Origin: Welwitschia mirabilis
Lineage: Eukaryota; Gnetophyta; Gnetopsida; Welwitschiales
Reading direction: 5' to 3'
Length of the DNA stretch: 64,000 bases
Assembly: GCA_051453625.1 (NCBI GenBank)
Contig: JBOZIK010000001.1
Location: forward strand, 69,093,951-69,157,950
Shown: in pieces, positions 22,946 through 34,817 of the stretch
Position numbering within the stretch: position 1 is the stretch's first letter
Layout of the letters: every line of letters begins with the position of its first letter
Position numbers and translations under genes: made by a program
The notes under the pieces: model-generated
What the model was told of the DNA's origin: nothing
The model's database searches: none
The model's input: only the letters and a program-made list of their open reading frames with translations

Positions 22946-25005
22946 TTGGATTGTGTGTTGAAATTGATAATTTTATTACATAACCTTAATCAAAATCAAG
23001 TATAAAGATTTTTTTTTAAAGTTATGCTAGAATCCTTGTTTTTTAATGCATAAATCATGTGTTAAAAAATTATATTCTTTTCAAAATAAGTCATGTAAAA
23101 AATGATTATAGAAGGACATGATGAAAAGTTTGTAAACATAAGTGAAAGAAAAAGTAAGTGAATGGATAAGAGGAGTCTATATGAAATCCTCCTTTTCTTA
23201 TGCAAATTGGGTAAGAGTTAAAACATATAAGGAGATCTTACTAATTTGAGATTATAAATCTTAAATATGTGTACCTATCCATGATCTTATTGTTTTGATG
23301 TTGGTTCAAGAGATCCAATACTAGTTCTAGTGGTTTTATGATTCCACAATTATGCTTTAATCTTGATTTTATTTTAATTCAATGTTGGTTTCACATGAAT
23401 CAATATGATTTTAATTATAAAATGCATTATGTTAAATGCTCGTGTATAATTTCAATTATATGAATGATCAACTTATATTTCTTAATTAAAGTATTCACAT
23501 ATGTATTAAGAGAATAAATATTTGGATACTTGGATTTTGTAACTTCTCTTAATCTAATTAAATTCTTAAACTTAATGTTTTTACATAATAAATATAAGGT
23601 GTTTTAGCATTATAATTTTTGTTGAAACTTTATAACTTATTCATAACATTTCTTAATACTTGAATATAAGAAGTAAATATTTCTTATTAAAAATTTTTAT
23701 TTAAGTGATGTTTTGTTTTATATTTTCTTTCATTATTCAAATAATTGTAGCTCCTTTATCTTCTGAAATTACTTCATCATTTCTCTCTTTCATCATTTTA
23801 TCTTTCTATTATCATTTTAATAAGAAAGTATTTAAACCATCAATAATAACAAAAATAATGAGATTCATTATTAAATCATTATGCATCTTTTGAAAGAAAT
23901 TGTGGTTGTGAAACCTACCTTTACAGTTCCATCAAATGGTATCATCGATGGCCTCTCCATTATCTTGTTATCTCATGATGAAGATGTTTTAATGAGAAGT
24001 TCATGATGATTATGAAGCAAGAGTAAAAGATTATAAGAAATATTAAAATTATCCTTTAATACATGAGCCAATCTCAATATCCTACCTCTTCAATTTAAGA
24101 TTGAACTGTGTCCTCAACTTATAGTTATACAATATTCAGTATTAATTAATATGTTTTGAGGGTCTAAAACTAAATTTTCATTTTAACAAATTCACATATA
24201 AATTAAATAAAAGACTTAAAGAATTACTCATGAAGAATTACATTTAAATTTTTATATATTAAAGATTTTTTTTAAAGAAAACATACAACTAGTTGTAAAA
24301 TCCCAAATTATCTTAGGGTTTTACTCCTCAACTTTTTCTTACCTTATCAAAACTCTTTAGATAAATACCCTAAAATGTTCTTTGCTTTTCTATTATATAG
24401 ATGAAAGAGCAAACTTCATTAACCTTATAACATATTTTATGAAGAGTTATTTTCTTTAAATCAATTAAAAAAAGCAAAAATTAAATAGTTATATCTAATT
24501 CTCTAGCCAAGGAGAAGATGTATTAAAATGTTTCACCTTCTTCCAGTGATATGTAGCCATTCATACCTAATCTATGAGAGGTGAGGAAAATGAGTCATAA
24601 AGAAGATTTTAGATATTTCCTCTAATCTTAGTATTATTTTCAGTGGTATAGCATCTTCTAATCACAAAAAGCGTTTTTTTGCCTTTTCCCTTGAAATTTT
24701 AAAATTTCAAGATTTATAAAAGGGATTTTAAGGGGTATAATCTTATCCTTTATAATTATTTTAATTAAAAAATTTATTTAGAAAAATCGAGAATACTAGA
24801 AGGTACTTAATCCTCCAAGGTTATTCAAGTAGTATGAAGAGTAAATATTAAGGGGATGTTGCAAAAGTCCTTGCTATATTGCAAACAAATTTAAAATGAA
24901 AAGATCTTTATTTAAAGGGGGAGAAAATTTATTAAAAAGGGGAAAAAAATACTAAGAAAAAGGGTAAATTTTCTAACTCTTACTAAGTAAAGAATAAAAA
25001 ATGAG
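22946..25005. other. AT-rich stretch, no gene recognised
   Basis: Nothing could be assigned. A 62-codon hydrophobic frame at 23705-23893 has no motif. A short GA-rich stretch near 24900-24960 precedes the copia gag and may be element leader. Confidence 0.4.
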
Positions 25006-25860
25006 TAAATACATTAAAATCTTTAATGGTAATAACTTCCATTCATGGTAGGTAAAAATGAAATTACTTTTAATTCAAAAAGAAGTATGAAAAGTTGTAA
25101 ATGAAAGAATTTCTACACAATGAATGCATATAAAATCCTTTCTTGGGCAAAGATAGATGAAAAAGCACGTTCATTAATGGTATTAGACTAGAAGATTCAT
25201 ATTTACATCCCATTGATTTAAACAAAACCTTAAAGAAAATTTGNNNNNNNNNNNNNNNNNNNNNNNNNNNNNNNNNNNNNNNNNNNNNNNNNNNNNNNNN
25301 NNNNNNNNNNNNNNNNNNNNNNNNNNNNNNNNNNNNNNNNNNNATTAATGGTATTAGACTAGAAGATTCATATTTACATCCCATTGATTTAAACAAATCC
25401 TTAAAGAAAATTTGGAGTATAATATTTGGTTTAAAGGGATATGATACTAAGCAAAATGTTAACATTTACCTGTATAATTTATGATTGGGAAATTTAAGAT
25501 AAATAGATCAATAAATCAACCAATTTAAGTCTATCTTAATACAATGTATAGTGGTTAAGTAAAAGGTTGATTATGAAGATGCTAAATAAATTTTGCTAAG
25601 TAGTCTTCCTTCTTGGTATGATAATATTATCTTAATTTTAAAGAAGATTTCTTACACATTAGAAATTACCATATTTAAATGCATTAAATAACATGAAAAG
25701 GATGTATTAACATGAACTCAAAGAAGGTTATTTGATTACCCAAAAATAAAAATTTTAACAAGAGGACATGAAAATAACATAGAAAGAATAAAACGCTAAT
25801 TTGTAATAAGTGAGATCATGTAGTAATGAACTAGTTTCAATAAGCAAAAGATCTACTCGA
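25006..25860 (+). pseudogene. Ty1/copia gag pseudogene
   Basis: Capsid-coding remnant. Blocks in order: FNGNNFHSW (about 25023-25050), VKMKLLLI, then after frame changes a WAKID-like codon run and LEDSYLHPIDLNKTLKKIW on both sides of the gap. Then come IFGLKGYDTK, VNIYLYNL, INQFKSILIQC, VDYEDAK, and LLSSLPSWYDNIILIL (about 25595-25645), the hallmark Leu-Pro-x-x-Trp of copia gag. A decayed zinc knuckle with GHVV is at about 25800-25830. Ends at a minisatellite. It lies after the pol fragment at 20.6-22.9 kb, so it belongs to a different insertion or a rearranged one. Confidence 0.75.
25173..25414. repeat. 71-bp sequence repeated on both sides of a 100-N gap
   Basis: Bases 25173-25243 and 25344-25414 are the same 71 bp with one mismatch, separated only by 100 Ns. 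This looks like two overlapping contig ends placed side by side rather than a biological duplication. Confidence 0.85.
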
Positions 25861-25962
25861 TGAAAAATTGAAGACTTTACATATGCAAGTTGAAATTGGT
25901 AAAGAATAAGAAATTTATAGAGATACAACTCAGAGCTTTTAAATGTTGGATTTATCCCTTAC

Positions 25963-26116
25963 TAGGATTAGTACACATTTTTATGGTTAGTTCAAATTAT
26001 CATGGTTATTCCATATTAATCATGCTTAGTTCATATTATTACGGTTGGTCCACATTACTATAGTTAGCCCACATTGTCATTGTTAGCTCAGTTTGTAAGG
26101 ATTAGTTCATACTTGA
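25963..26116 (+). repeat. Minisatellite, about 20-bp unit, 7-8 copies
   Basis: Degenerate units of the form ATGGTTAGTTCACATTAT follow each other from 25963 to 26116 with 19-21-bp spacing. Variants include GGTTGGTCCACATTACTA and GTTAGCCCACATTGTCAT. It starts soon after the copia gag remnant. Confidence 0.8.
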
Positions 26117-26374
26117 TGTACCAAAATATATATAAATTTTACTACTATTACGAGGTCAAATTAATTGTATTTTATAATGCTATTTAGTATGTTTTTATAG
26201 TTAATTAAAAAGTTGATAAGGAGCTTGTGATCATTGTATGCAACAATAAGGATAAAAAGAATTATTATAATAATGAAGTACTTAAGGATAATTCAAGCAT
26301 TATGAAACCTCTATAGCCAAAGAAAACTAGGAATGTTGATTAACATTTAGTAATAGGGAAAATAGTGTGTTATC

Positions 26375-26552
26375 CACCCTATTATCTAGATGATAGAAGG
26401 TAGATGATAATTAAGGGGATAAAAAGTCGGGAAAAAAGGAAATAATACTATCATCCCTAATGTCATCTAGATGAATGAAGTTAATGACTGATAATAGAAC
26501 AATGTAATGAACAAGAGGTATCATCCCCAATGTCATCTAGATGACATCAGAG
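26375..26552. repeat. Three copies of a CATCTAGATG palindromic repeat
   Basis: TTATCTAGATGATAGA near 26382, and two closer copies of CCAATGTCATCTAGATGA or CTAATGTCATCTAGATGA near 26457 and 26527. Both of the last two are preceded by TATCATCCC. A related copy on the opposite strand lies near 42705-42745. Confidence 0.65.
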
Positions 26553-26569
26553 AATGATTATGAGAAAGA

Positions 26570-27560
26570 GAACACTATACTAATAGATGTCATACATTAA
26601 AAAATAGTTGAAACTATTATTGTCATGATTTCCTAACCTCCTTTAAGAAAAGAACATTCCCATGTCCATGCTTAATAATGTGTTTGTTAAGTTTGTTAAA
26701 TATACTTTCTCTATGTCACTTCCATATTTTTTTACCTTTCATTTAAAAAAATTGCAAAGGTTAAGTTTACTGAATTATTTAGGAAAAATTAAATTATTTT
26801 AAAACCTTCAATTGATATAAATATTATGTTCTTGAGATGATATCATATTAAGTTCCTTTTGATTAAAATATTACTTAAAAACCATAAAAAATGTTCTTGT
26901 AGTGGTGATGATTTCTTTCACTTTATTGATTTTACATTTTTTAGAAATTATGCATGATTACATGTAAATTGTTAAGGATTATCATTTATTTTTCCTCATT
27001 ATTATGATTAAATTTAAAGCATTTATTTTATATTATTAAAGCACCCTTTGGCTAGACAAGCCTTTATGAAACATTATGAAACCCCCTTTGCCATTGGCTC
27101 ATACAATGTCCTTTTGTATTCTTGAGTCTTATCACCTTACCCACATTATCTTACTTTAAATATAGTTCTTACTTCCTCATGTCTAGTTTACTTTTCTGAA
27201 AGGACCTCATCTTGAGATCTTAAAGCTTAAGAGATCTGGAAGCTTTAGAATCTTGAAAGATCTTCGAAGAGCTTGAACACATATAGGTATGGTTCTATTC
27301 TTTCTTACTTCCTTGTTGGTTCTTTCTTTATATGAATTATGTTAATGAGTTTGTCATGTTTATATTCTTGTAAAATAAATATAGAATAATGTGATTCTTA
27401 GTAAAGATAGGCCTAGTGTTGTTCCAAATATCAACTCTTACCACCTTCTGTACTCGATGTTTTGATGTTATATTGTTTTTTATGTGAATTAGTATTTTAT
27501 GGTAAAACTTTATCATACTTTTCTTGTTATTGTGATGTCTTAAATTTATGATTATAAATA
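26570..27560. other. No gene recognised
   Basis: AT-rich DNA. TTCTTGTAGTG at about 26895 resembles a CACTA terminus but has no subterminal repeats. A short region at 27190-27280 is richer in G and C (AGATCTTGAAG-like words) without an open frame. Confidence 0.4.
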
Positions 27561-27562
27561 TT

Positions 27563-27895
27563 CATAAATCACTGAATGAGATAGTGGGCTTCACAGATCA
27601 CCAAAAGAGGCAATGAAGGGAGAGTGCCATCAATCGCTGAATGAGGTAGTGGGAATAATATATTTGCCATGGATCACCAAATGAGGGATTCACAGATCAC
27701 TTAATGAGGTAGTGAAGTTAATAATATGTGAGATTATATATATTTAAATGAGAACCATAGATCACTGAATAAGGTAGTGGGCTTCATAGATTGTTGAATT
27801 GGGTAGTGAAGTAAAATATAAAAAATTATATGAGAACCACAAATCAACGAATGAGGTAGTGAGCTTCACAGATTACTAAATGAGGTAGTGAAGTA
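27563..27895 (+). repeat. GAGGTAGTG minisatellite, 9 units
   Basis: Nine degenerate units of a CACAGATCACTGAATGAGG-type word ending TAGTG. They are arranged in pairs, one ending in GGGCTT and the next in GAAGTA, with AT-rich spacers carrying GAGAACCA. The pairing indicates a higher-order repeat. Confidence 0.85.
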
Positions 27896-29930
27896 ATTGA
27901 GATATGTGAAAATAAATATTGATTATTCTCGTTCATAATCATAAGGTCTGTGTTTTATGATATATCTTGTTATCTTGGAGTTCTTACTTATCTTTTCTAT
28001 CTTAACTCTTAAAAATCCTTGCCTATCTTGCCTATCCTTACCTGAATCATACTGGGAGATATGAGATTTTCATATTCTCATCCCATTATTTTGTGTGACA
28101 AGTGGAAAATTTGGATTATGATTGTTGAAGTAGGCATAAGGATGTGAAGGATTATTATTCCAAGCTTTCTGAAAAATTTTGCTAAATAATCTTGTATTCC
28201 TTCATTAATCCTAAAATAGTAGTATTATATAACTGAGATTTGAGATCACGATAAACCCCTCTTGAACAATTTTTTATAGATGTACATTGATAGTTAATTT
28301 CTATTTCATTATCTATTTCCCTTACCTTTTTATAAAATACTTTCTATTGATTCATTGAGCAAATGTGTAGAAACATATTTCCTTGAATATACATAGGAAA
28401 TGAAATATGATAATTTAATTTAATATGCGTCATTATTTTATTAAGAAATTTTTATTGAAAATTTTGAATCTTTAGTTATGTAATTACCTTGAAAGATGTG
28501 TTGAATGTTAATTGTGATTGCCTTTTTTTGAATTCATTTTCATTAATGAATGAAGTTGGTAATTTATTTTATACATCACATGCAGTTATTTCTTGAAGAT
28601 TAATAATCTAATTGTGAGTATAGAATATTACTATTATGACTTTGATGTGATATTATTATCTATTTAGTAAAAATAAAATCCCAAATAAAGTCATATGTTT
28701 TTCTCTTTCTTTTAAAAGTATCTAAAATCTAATATAAATAGTCTAGAAGAGGGGGATAATTAATTATTAATTACAATAAAATTGATATTAATTAAGGGTG
28801 TTAAAATTATGGTTTCTCATGTACTAAATTTTTATTAAAATTATGGGTTATTTTTTAATTAATGCATATGGTAGAGGGGCATGATGAGGACTTAATCCTT
28901 TGGTAAATTAAGTAACTTCGTAAGTTTAAAGTTAGAAATATGGGTGTTACACTCTATTTAAGGAATGTAACCTTTGTAGAATAAATTGTAATGGATATGA
29001 AAGGTTTTCTTTGTATGAAATGACATGACAACTATTCACCATGTTATAAACATAGTAGAGTGTAGAACATGCATGAGATTTGCACAAGCATATTTGTCTT
29101 TGACAAACTAGCTTGCCCTTCTAATGATCCTATAAACTAGACCTTGAAGGTAGTATGACTTGGCTAGTCGACCCTATGGTAACTATTGTTTAGCAGGGGA
29201 AAATTTCATATTTTTTTTGATCATTAATAAAGCATGAACATTATTTCTTTAATTTATCATCTTTCCATTGCAAGTTCCTTGAAATTATTATAATTATTAA
29301 TTATTTTAGTTCTCAAGTAATATAATTTTATTTAAAATGATTTACAGATCATAAGAATTGATATTAGAGTAAGAGGATAGTAAATAGCTCTCTTTCAAGT
29401 GATACAAAAAGAACATGAAAATGACCATTTTTTCCATAAAACATAGCTATCTTTTCATTAAAAGATATAACAATAGCAAATTACAAGAGAAAAATAAAAG
29501 GAAATTTAAAAAAAAAAACCCCATCAATACATAGAATCTAATATTGCTTAAGAACTACATGTGAGAAAGAGCCATCAGAAGAAGGATTAGGAGCATTAGG
29601 GAAAATCTCCCCTTCTTCCTCATTACGAAGCAGATAGTTTAAAGTAGTTGATCAATTATAGTAATGATTAAAAAACTGATGATACATTTTAAATAATTTG
29701 GTAAATGCTCTTTTGACACATGAAATCAATAATAAAAGGTGCATAAATCTTTATTCATGATAATAATCCTTTTAAGAAAATGATATTATAACACCCACTT
29801 TAAATGATTGATATGTGTAGTTTTCTAGCCCAAATTTGTAAGTGCAACCTCAGTTTTTGCTTGCTTATCATGGAGGGATTGATTTTCCAATCAAAGATGG
29901 TCTAGCTTATCCTACCAAGATAGAAGAAAC
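27896..29930. other. No gene recognised; possible LTR fragments
   Basis: AT-rich. GGGTGTTACAC at about 28940 and the flanking Cys/Tyr-poor sequence resemble LTR borders of gypsy elements, but no partner was found. A poly(A) run with CCCC occurs at about 29510-29522. Confidence 0.35.
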
Positions 29931-29984
29931 ACTAACTTTAAGGAAAATAAATATTTTTAAATAAATTAGAAATTTAAAAATTTA

Positions 29985-30240
29985 CCACTAGTAGGAGAAG
30001 ATGAACATCTAAAAACTCAAGTTATTACATCTTATGATAAGTCATGTAATGAAGCCTTCAAGGTCATTACTAAAGATATTAAAACTTATTCATATGGGAT
30101 TTTAGGTATCATTCATAGGATAGTGTGAAGAAAAGATACCCAACCTTGCTCACTGAAAAATCTTCTTCAAAGTTACAACCCTATTGATCCTAGTAAATAA
30201 AAGCATCCTTCCTACAGGATTATAATGTAGCTTACTTGAT
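29985..30240 (+). pseudogene. Unassigned coding remnant
   Basis: One frame stays readable for about 85 codons, with only TGA and TAA/TAG stops that fit former Arg/Gln codons. Pieces read VGEDEHLKTQVITSYDKSC, NEAFKVITKDIKTYSYG, ILGIIHRIV, and LLQSYNPIDPSK. The even amino-acid mix differs from the surrounding noncoding translation. I do not recognise the family. It may belong to a retroelement, and the frame shifts after 30240 (YFIILDTKARRDLFTLEFKG at about 30295-30350). Confidence 0.35.
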
Positions 30241-30359
30241 CATCATTCCTTCTAATTTCTATGCTTGATCAATTTGAGTATGCAGTGATTAAATATTTCA
30301 TAATACTAGATACCAAGGCTAGAAGAGACCTATTTACATTAGAATTTAAAGGCATAGAA

Positions 30360-32000
30360 TCCATCATAAGAGTAACTAAAGCATGAAAAGTAGTAAATAG
30401 AATAGAAGATCAGACACCAAGAGAGCCCACAAAATCCTAAGGACTAAAATGAGTAGAGAAAAATCAATTATTTGAAAAAATAAGTTAATGTTTACTCCCC
30501 ATCAATATGATCTTCTTATAGTTTAGTTAGTAATAGAATTGCTAAGCCAAATAATGAGGTAAGACTAATAAGATCACTTCATTTGTTAGTTAAGCAAAGG
30601 TTTTTTTAATCATATATATTAAGTTTTTCATGTTTGTGAGTAGGAATTAGTGAGGAAATATTATAAGGATCTTGGAAAAGGTAAAAAGAAGAAAATGAAC
30701 TTCTAAGTAATAAATCAAGAAAGTAACATAAGAAAATCACTTACTTCTACCCTTTAATGATAACTATGCTTATGAATAATCAAAGATAAGCTATTATCAT
30801 CTTAATCCTCATTAGGTAGAATAGAAACATGAGTGAAGTAGGTAAAGGAAGAAAATTTCCCTTCCACTAAGAGTATGAGATTTGAGACAAAGGTATTATC
30901 TTATGGAAATAAATACTTTATTAGAAGACATAGCAGTGGTGGAGGAATAGACAAGGTCATCCTTCTCATTATAAGGAGTGGTTATATAATAATTAAGTTA
31001 AAGGAAAGATGATAAAGGCATAATAATATTAAGAGGAAGGTTAGTTTGTTGAATATTTACAAATGATGTGCCACCACAGAAGGAAAAGTACAGAAGACCA
31101 CTTTCAAAGTTATACTTTATTCTATTAAGTTGTAAAACAATCTATGAATAAATACTAAAGCTCTAATCATAAGAAAAACATCCCATTACAAGTAACATAT
31201 AAACGATAGAGAGCATATTGTGAAAGTTTAGAAGACTAGAAATGCAAGAAACCTCTATAAATCTAAAATCTATAAAATATGAAAAAGAAATAGTCTTTAA
31301 TAGTTTTTCATGGTAGAGATGATAGTGAAGTTTCCTATGTGAAAAATTTAAAAATGTAATATTATAAAGATTCAAAGATTATAACTCATAAGTAGAGAAC
31401 TTTATATGTTAAGAGTACCATGTAATAAGCCAAAGGCATTATTAATAGATTGTAGACTAATAGAAATCAAGCTAAATTTTGGACGATAAAATAATTGGAT
31501 TTTCATATCATAAGAAGACTAAATAAAATAAAAAATCAAATAAACATTTAAAAGGTAAAAGTTAAAATGGGATAAAAATATAAGGTCCAAGATATTCAAA
31601 CTTAAAATTCAACCAAATTCTACTTGGATTAATAAGTCATAAGCTTATTCATTCATAAATGAAGGTTAAAAGTAGACCAATGCATATTAGGAAAGGTTTT
31701 GGAAGAAATACCTTTAAACTAATAATATAGGAACTTTAGGACAAATGGATGTTGACACATGTTAACTTAAGTAAGGATCTTGTAGGAGTAGAAGAAGAGA
31801 TAGATGAATGCAAACAAAAGAGAAAAAGAACTAAAAGAATTATGAAACCAAGAAAATGTCTTACCTAAAGCCAAAAATCCAATAAGACAAGTGAATCAAC
31901 AAAGAAAATGGACTCCCACCACTACTAGTTATAGGATAAAAGAATAAATCTTTAAGTATTACTAATGTGATAGTAACAAGATCTAACACAATATTGAACT
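30360..32000. other. No gene recognised
   Basis: AT-rich DNA leading into the 91-bp array. A 70-codon minus-strand frame at 31163-31375 has no motif. Confidence 0.4.
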
Positions 32001-33560
32001 TACCTTAATTTGATGTTAACAAGTACTAAATTAATAGCAAAAGTCATAGGACTTAAAGAAGTCGTCTTGATGCTCATGTAGGTTATGTCAATAGTTTACA
32101 ACATAAGAAAGCATTAGGGTTCTAATTGGATGAGCCCTACAACTTATAAAAGATATCTTGATTGTTCTGCAAGTTAAAGAAATAGTTTATAACATACGGG
32201 GGCATTAAGGTTCTGATCAGATCATCTTTAGGATATACAAAATCCATCTTGATACTCTTGTAGTTCATGTTAATAGTTTATAAATAAGGGGGTCTTCTAG
32301 TTTTGACTAGATTGGCCCTAGAATTTATAAAATATACCTAGATTGCTGAGCAAATTAAAGAAGTAATTCACAACATAATGGAGTATCAAAGTTCTGATTG
32401 GATCATTCCTATGATTGACAAAAATTACCTTAATTATTGTGTAGGTTAAATAAGTAGTTTACAACATAAGGGAACATCAATATTTTAACTGGATTACTAT
32501 TAAAACTTAAAAATATCACCTTGATGTATTTGCAAGCCATATCAGTAGTTTACAACATAAGGGAAAAATAGGATTATAACTTGATTAGGATAGAAATCAC
32601 AAAAGAAATCATGATTCTTATGCATGTGATTTTAGTAGTTTACAACATAAGGAAGTTCCATCATTCTAATTGGATTAATCTCAGAACCCATTAAACATGC
32701 CTTGATTATCATGCATATCAAAGAAGTAGTTTACAATATAAAAAAATATTAAGGTTTTGACTGGATCACCTCTAGAACTCATAAAAGCCATTTTAATACT
32801 TGTGTATATCATGTCAATAGTTTACAACATACTAGGCCACTAGGGTTTTAACTAAATTATGCTTAAAATCCATAAAAGTCATCTTAATGCTTTTGTAGGT
32901 TATGTTAGTAGTTTATAACATAAGATGGCATTATGATTCTAACTAAATCAATCTTAGAATCCACAAAAGATACTTCAATTATTGTGCAAGTCAAAGAAAT
33001 AGTTTACAACATAAGGAAGTGTTATGATTTTGACTCAATCATTTCTAAGGACCATGAAAGCCATCTTAATACTCATGTAAGTCAGGTTAATAATTTCCAA
33101 CATAAAGGAGTGCTAGGGCTCTAAGTAAACTAGATTTAGAATGTACAAAAGGTACCTCAATTATTATGAAAGTTAAAGAAGTAGTTTATAATATAAGANN
33201 NNNNNNNNAGACCCATAAAAGCCACCTCAATTATCATGTAGGCCATGTTAGTAGTTTAAAACATAAAGAGGCACTAAATTTCTAACTAGATCAATCTTAA
33301 GACCCACAAAAGCCACCTCAATACCCTTATAGTCATTTTAGTAGTTTATAATATAAAAGAAACTAGTAAGATACCTAAATTATCATGAAAGTTATAGAAG
33401 TATTTTACAACATAAGAGAGCAGCAAGGTTTTGATTAGATCACTCTTAAAACCCACAAAAGGCATCTTAATATGTGTATAAATCATGTCAGTAGTTTATA
33501 ACATAAGGGGATGTAAGGGTTATAATTGAATCATCTTTAGTATTAACAAAATGTATCAAA
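32001..33560. repeat. 91-bp satellite array, 17 anchored units of two types
   Basis: The anchor TAGTTTACAACATAAGG (or a close variant) recurs at 32092, 32183, 32274, 32364, 32455, 32546, 32636, 32727, 32818, 32909, 33000, 33091, 33182, 33252, 33342, 33401 and 33492. Spacing is 90 or 91 bp except for 70 (across a 10-N gap) and 59 (a deletion). Two unit types differ just before the anchor: A with CATGTCA- or CATGTTA-like words, B with TTAAAGAA-like words. They run A B A B B A A B A A B A B A A B A. No coding potential. Confidence 0.93.
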
Positions 33561-34220
33561 AGATTTATGCAATTAATGACATTAGCTTTCAAATGTAGAT
33601 AACCCACAAAAGCGATTGTAATAAAAAGGAATAAGTAATTATAATTGTAATATGATATTGTTATGTAATTAATTAAAGACTAAATAAATCTCTTTATTTT
33701 AGTTATAAACTAAGGCAACAACTACCATAATTATTATAACTCCTAGAACTAATGTAATTTATAGTTATATAAAGGTCAAGAAAAAGAAACTAATACTAGA
33801 TGGCATAGGGGTAAAGCTTACATTTAATTGGTTATGAAAGATCATGTGAATATTTACATCATTACTTTAGAGCAAAGGCTTAAAAAACTTTATGATTAAT
33901 TTAAAAATAATGTTATCAATGTAGAATATTTGCAAAAAGAAACTAATAATAACATAGACTTTAGTTTACAAGTATAGAAGGATGACTTTGGAAGGAAAGC
34001 ACTCAAGTGTAGTCTCAAATTTAACATACACTTTATGCTCAAAACAAAAAATTAGATATCTTAGCTAGGTAATGCTCACCTTTAGTAGAGAAATAACTCT
34101 AATTAATGTTTAAAAAAGATCAAATTAATGTAAATATTAGATTTCCCATTTATTATAAGAAACCATTCCTCATTAAATAGATAATTATGACTTAATTAAG
34201 TATGTTAAGATACAAATATA
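33561..34220. other. No gene recognised
   Basis: AT-rich stretch between the satellite array and the gypsy gag fragment; probably element leader or degraded repeat. Confidence 0.4.
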
Positions 34221-34700
34221 AATGTGTGTTGATATCTTTAGATATTATGGAGATGCATTGGAATGGCTACAATACATTAAAGAAAACTTCCAAATAAAAT
34301 TTTTTAGAATGGACTATGAAATAGATATGTAGTCATATTCCTAATTGAAGATGCTACAATGAGGTGGAGTCATGTTAGCAACAAAAGAATACTAGGTTCA
34401 TTGGTTAGATTTTAGAGAAGAATTTCAAAGATCTTTTATTCTTGATTATTTTAATAAGAATAAGTGAATGTAATTTAAGTGTCTGTAACTAGGAAGAAAA
34501 ACTCTTGATGATAAGTAGAAAGACTTCCAAAGGCTAAATAAATATCAAATGCATTAAGAGCCAAAAGAAATCATAAATTACTTTATAAGAACTCTACCAT
34601 TAAAGTTGTAGAATCTTATCTACTAGCTATAGCTAAAATAACTTTAAGGAGCTTAAGAAAAAAACCAAATATTATATGAAAGTAGAGAAATAACTTCCTA
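34221..34700 (+). pseudogene. Ty3/gypsy gag core fragment
   Basis: Capsid remnant of a second gypsy lineage. Readable blocks: YYGDALEWLQYI, KFFRMDYE, then after a frame change LIEDATMRWSHV, REEFQRSFILDYFNK, FKCL, GRKTLDD, and YFIRTLPLKL. These follow the conserved gag order of helix, W-x-x-x, F-x-x-x-F/Y, Q/L-x-x-R-x-L. Stops at former Gln and Trp codons interrupt it. It runs in plus orientation directly up to a repeat whose own signals suggest minus orientation, so two elements abut here. Confidence 0.7.
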
Positions 34701-34817
34701 TTTATGATGAAATTTAGCTATGATTATATATGTCGCTAATATATGATAATTCATAACATCATCCTAGGGATATAAATCTTGCATTACCAAATCCAACTTT
34801 TATCAAAAGTACTAGGA

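Noticed and set aside
26885-26910. TTCTTGTAGTG as a CACTA terminus
   Set aside because: No subterminal repeats and no partner end; such an 11-mer can occur by chance.
29400-30000. Minus-strand LINE 3' end with poly(A)-like run
   Set aside because: No RT or nuclease blocks could be read on the minus strand, and the A-rich run is interrupted.
32001-33560. Regularly spaced repeats resembling a CRISPR array
   Set aside because: The whole 91-bp unit is repeated, not a short repeat with unique spacers, and the context is plant retroelement DNA.
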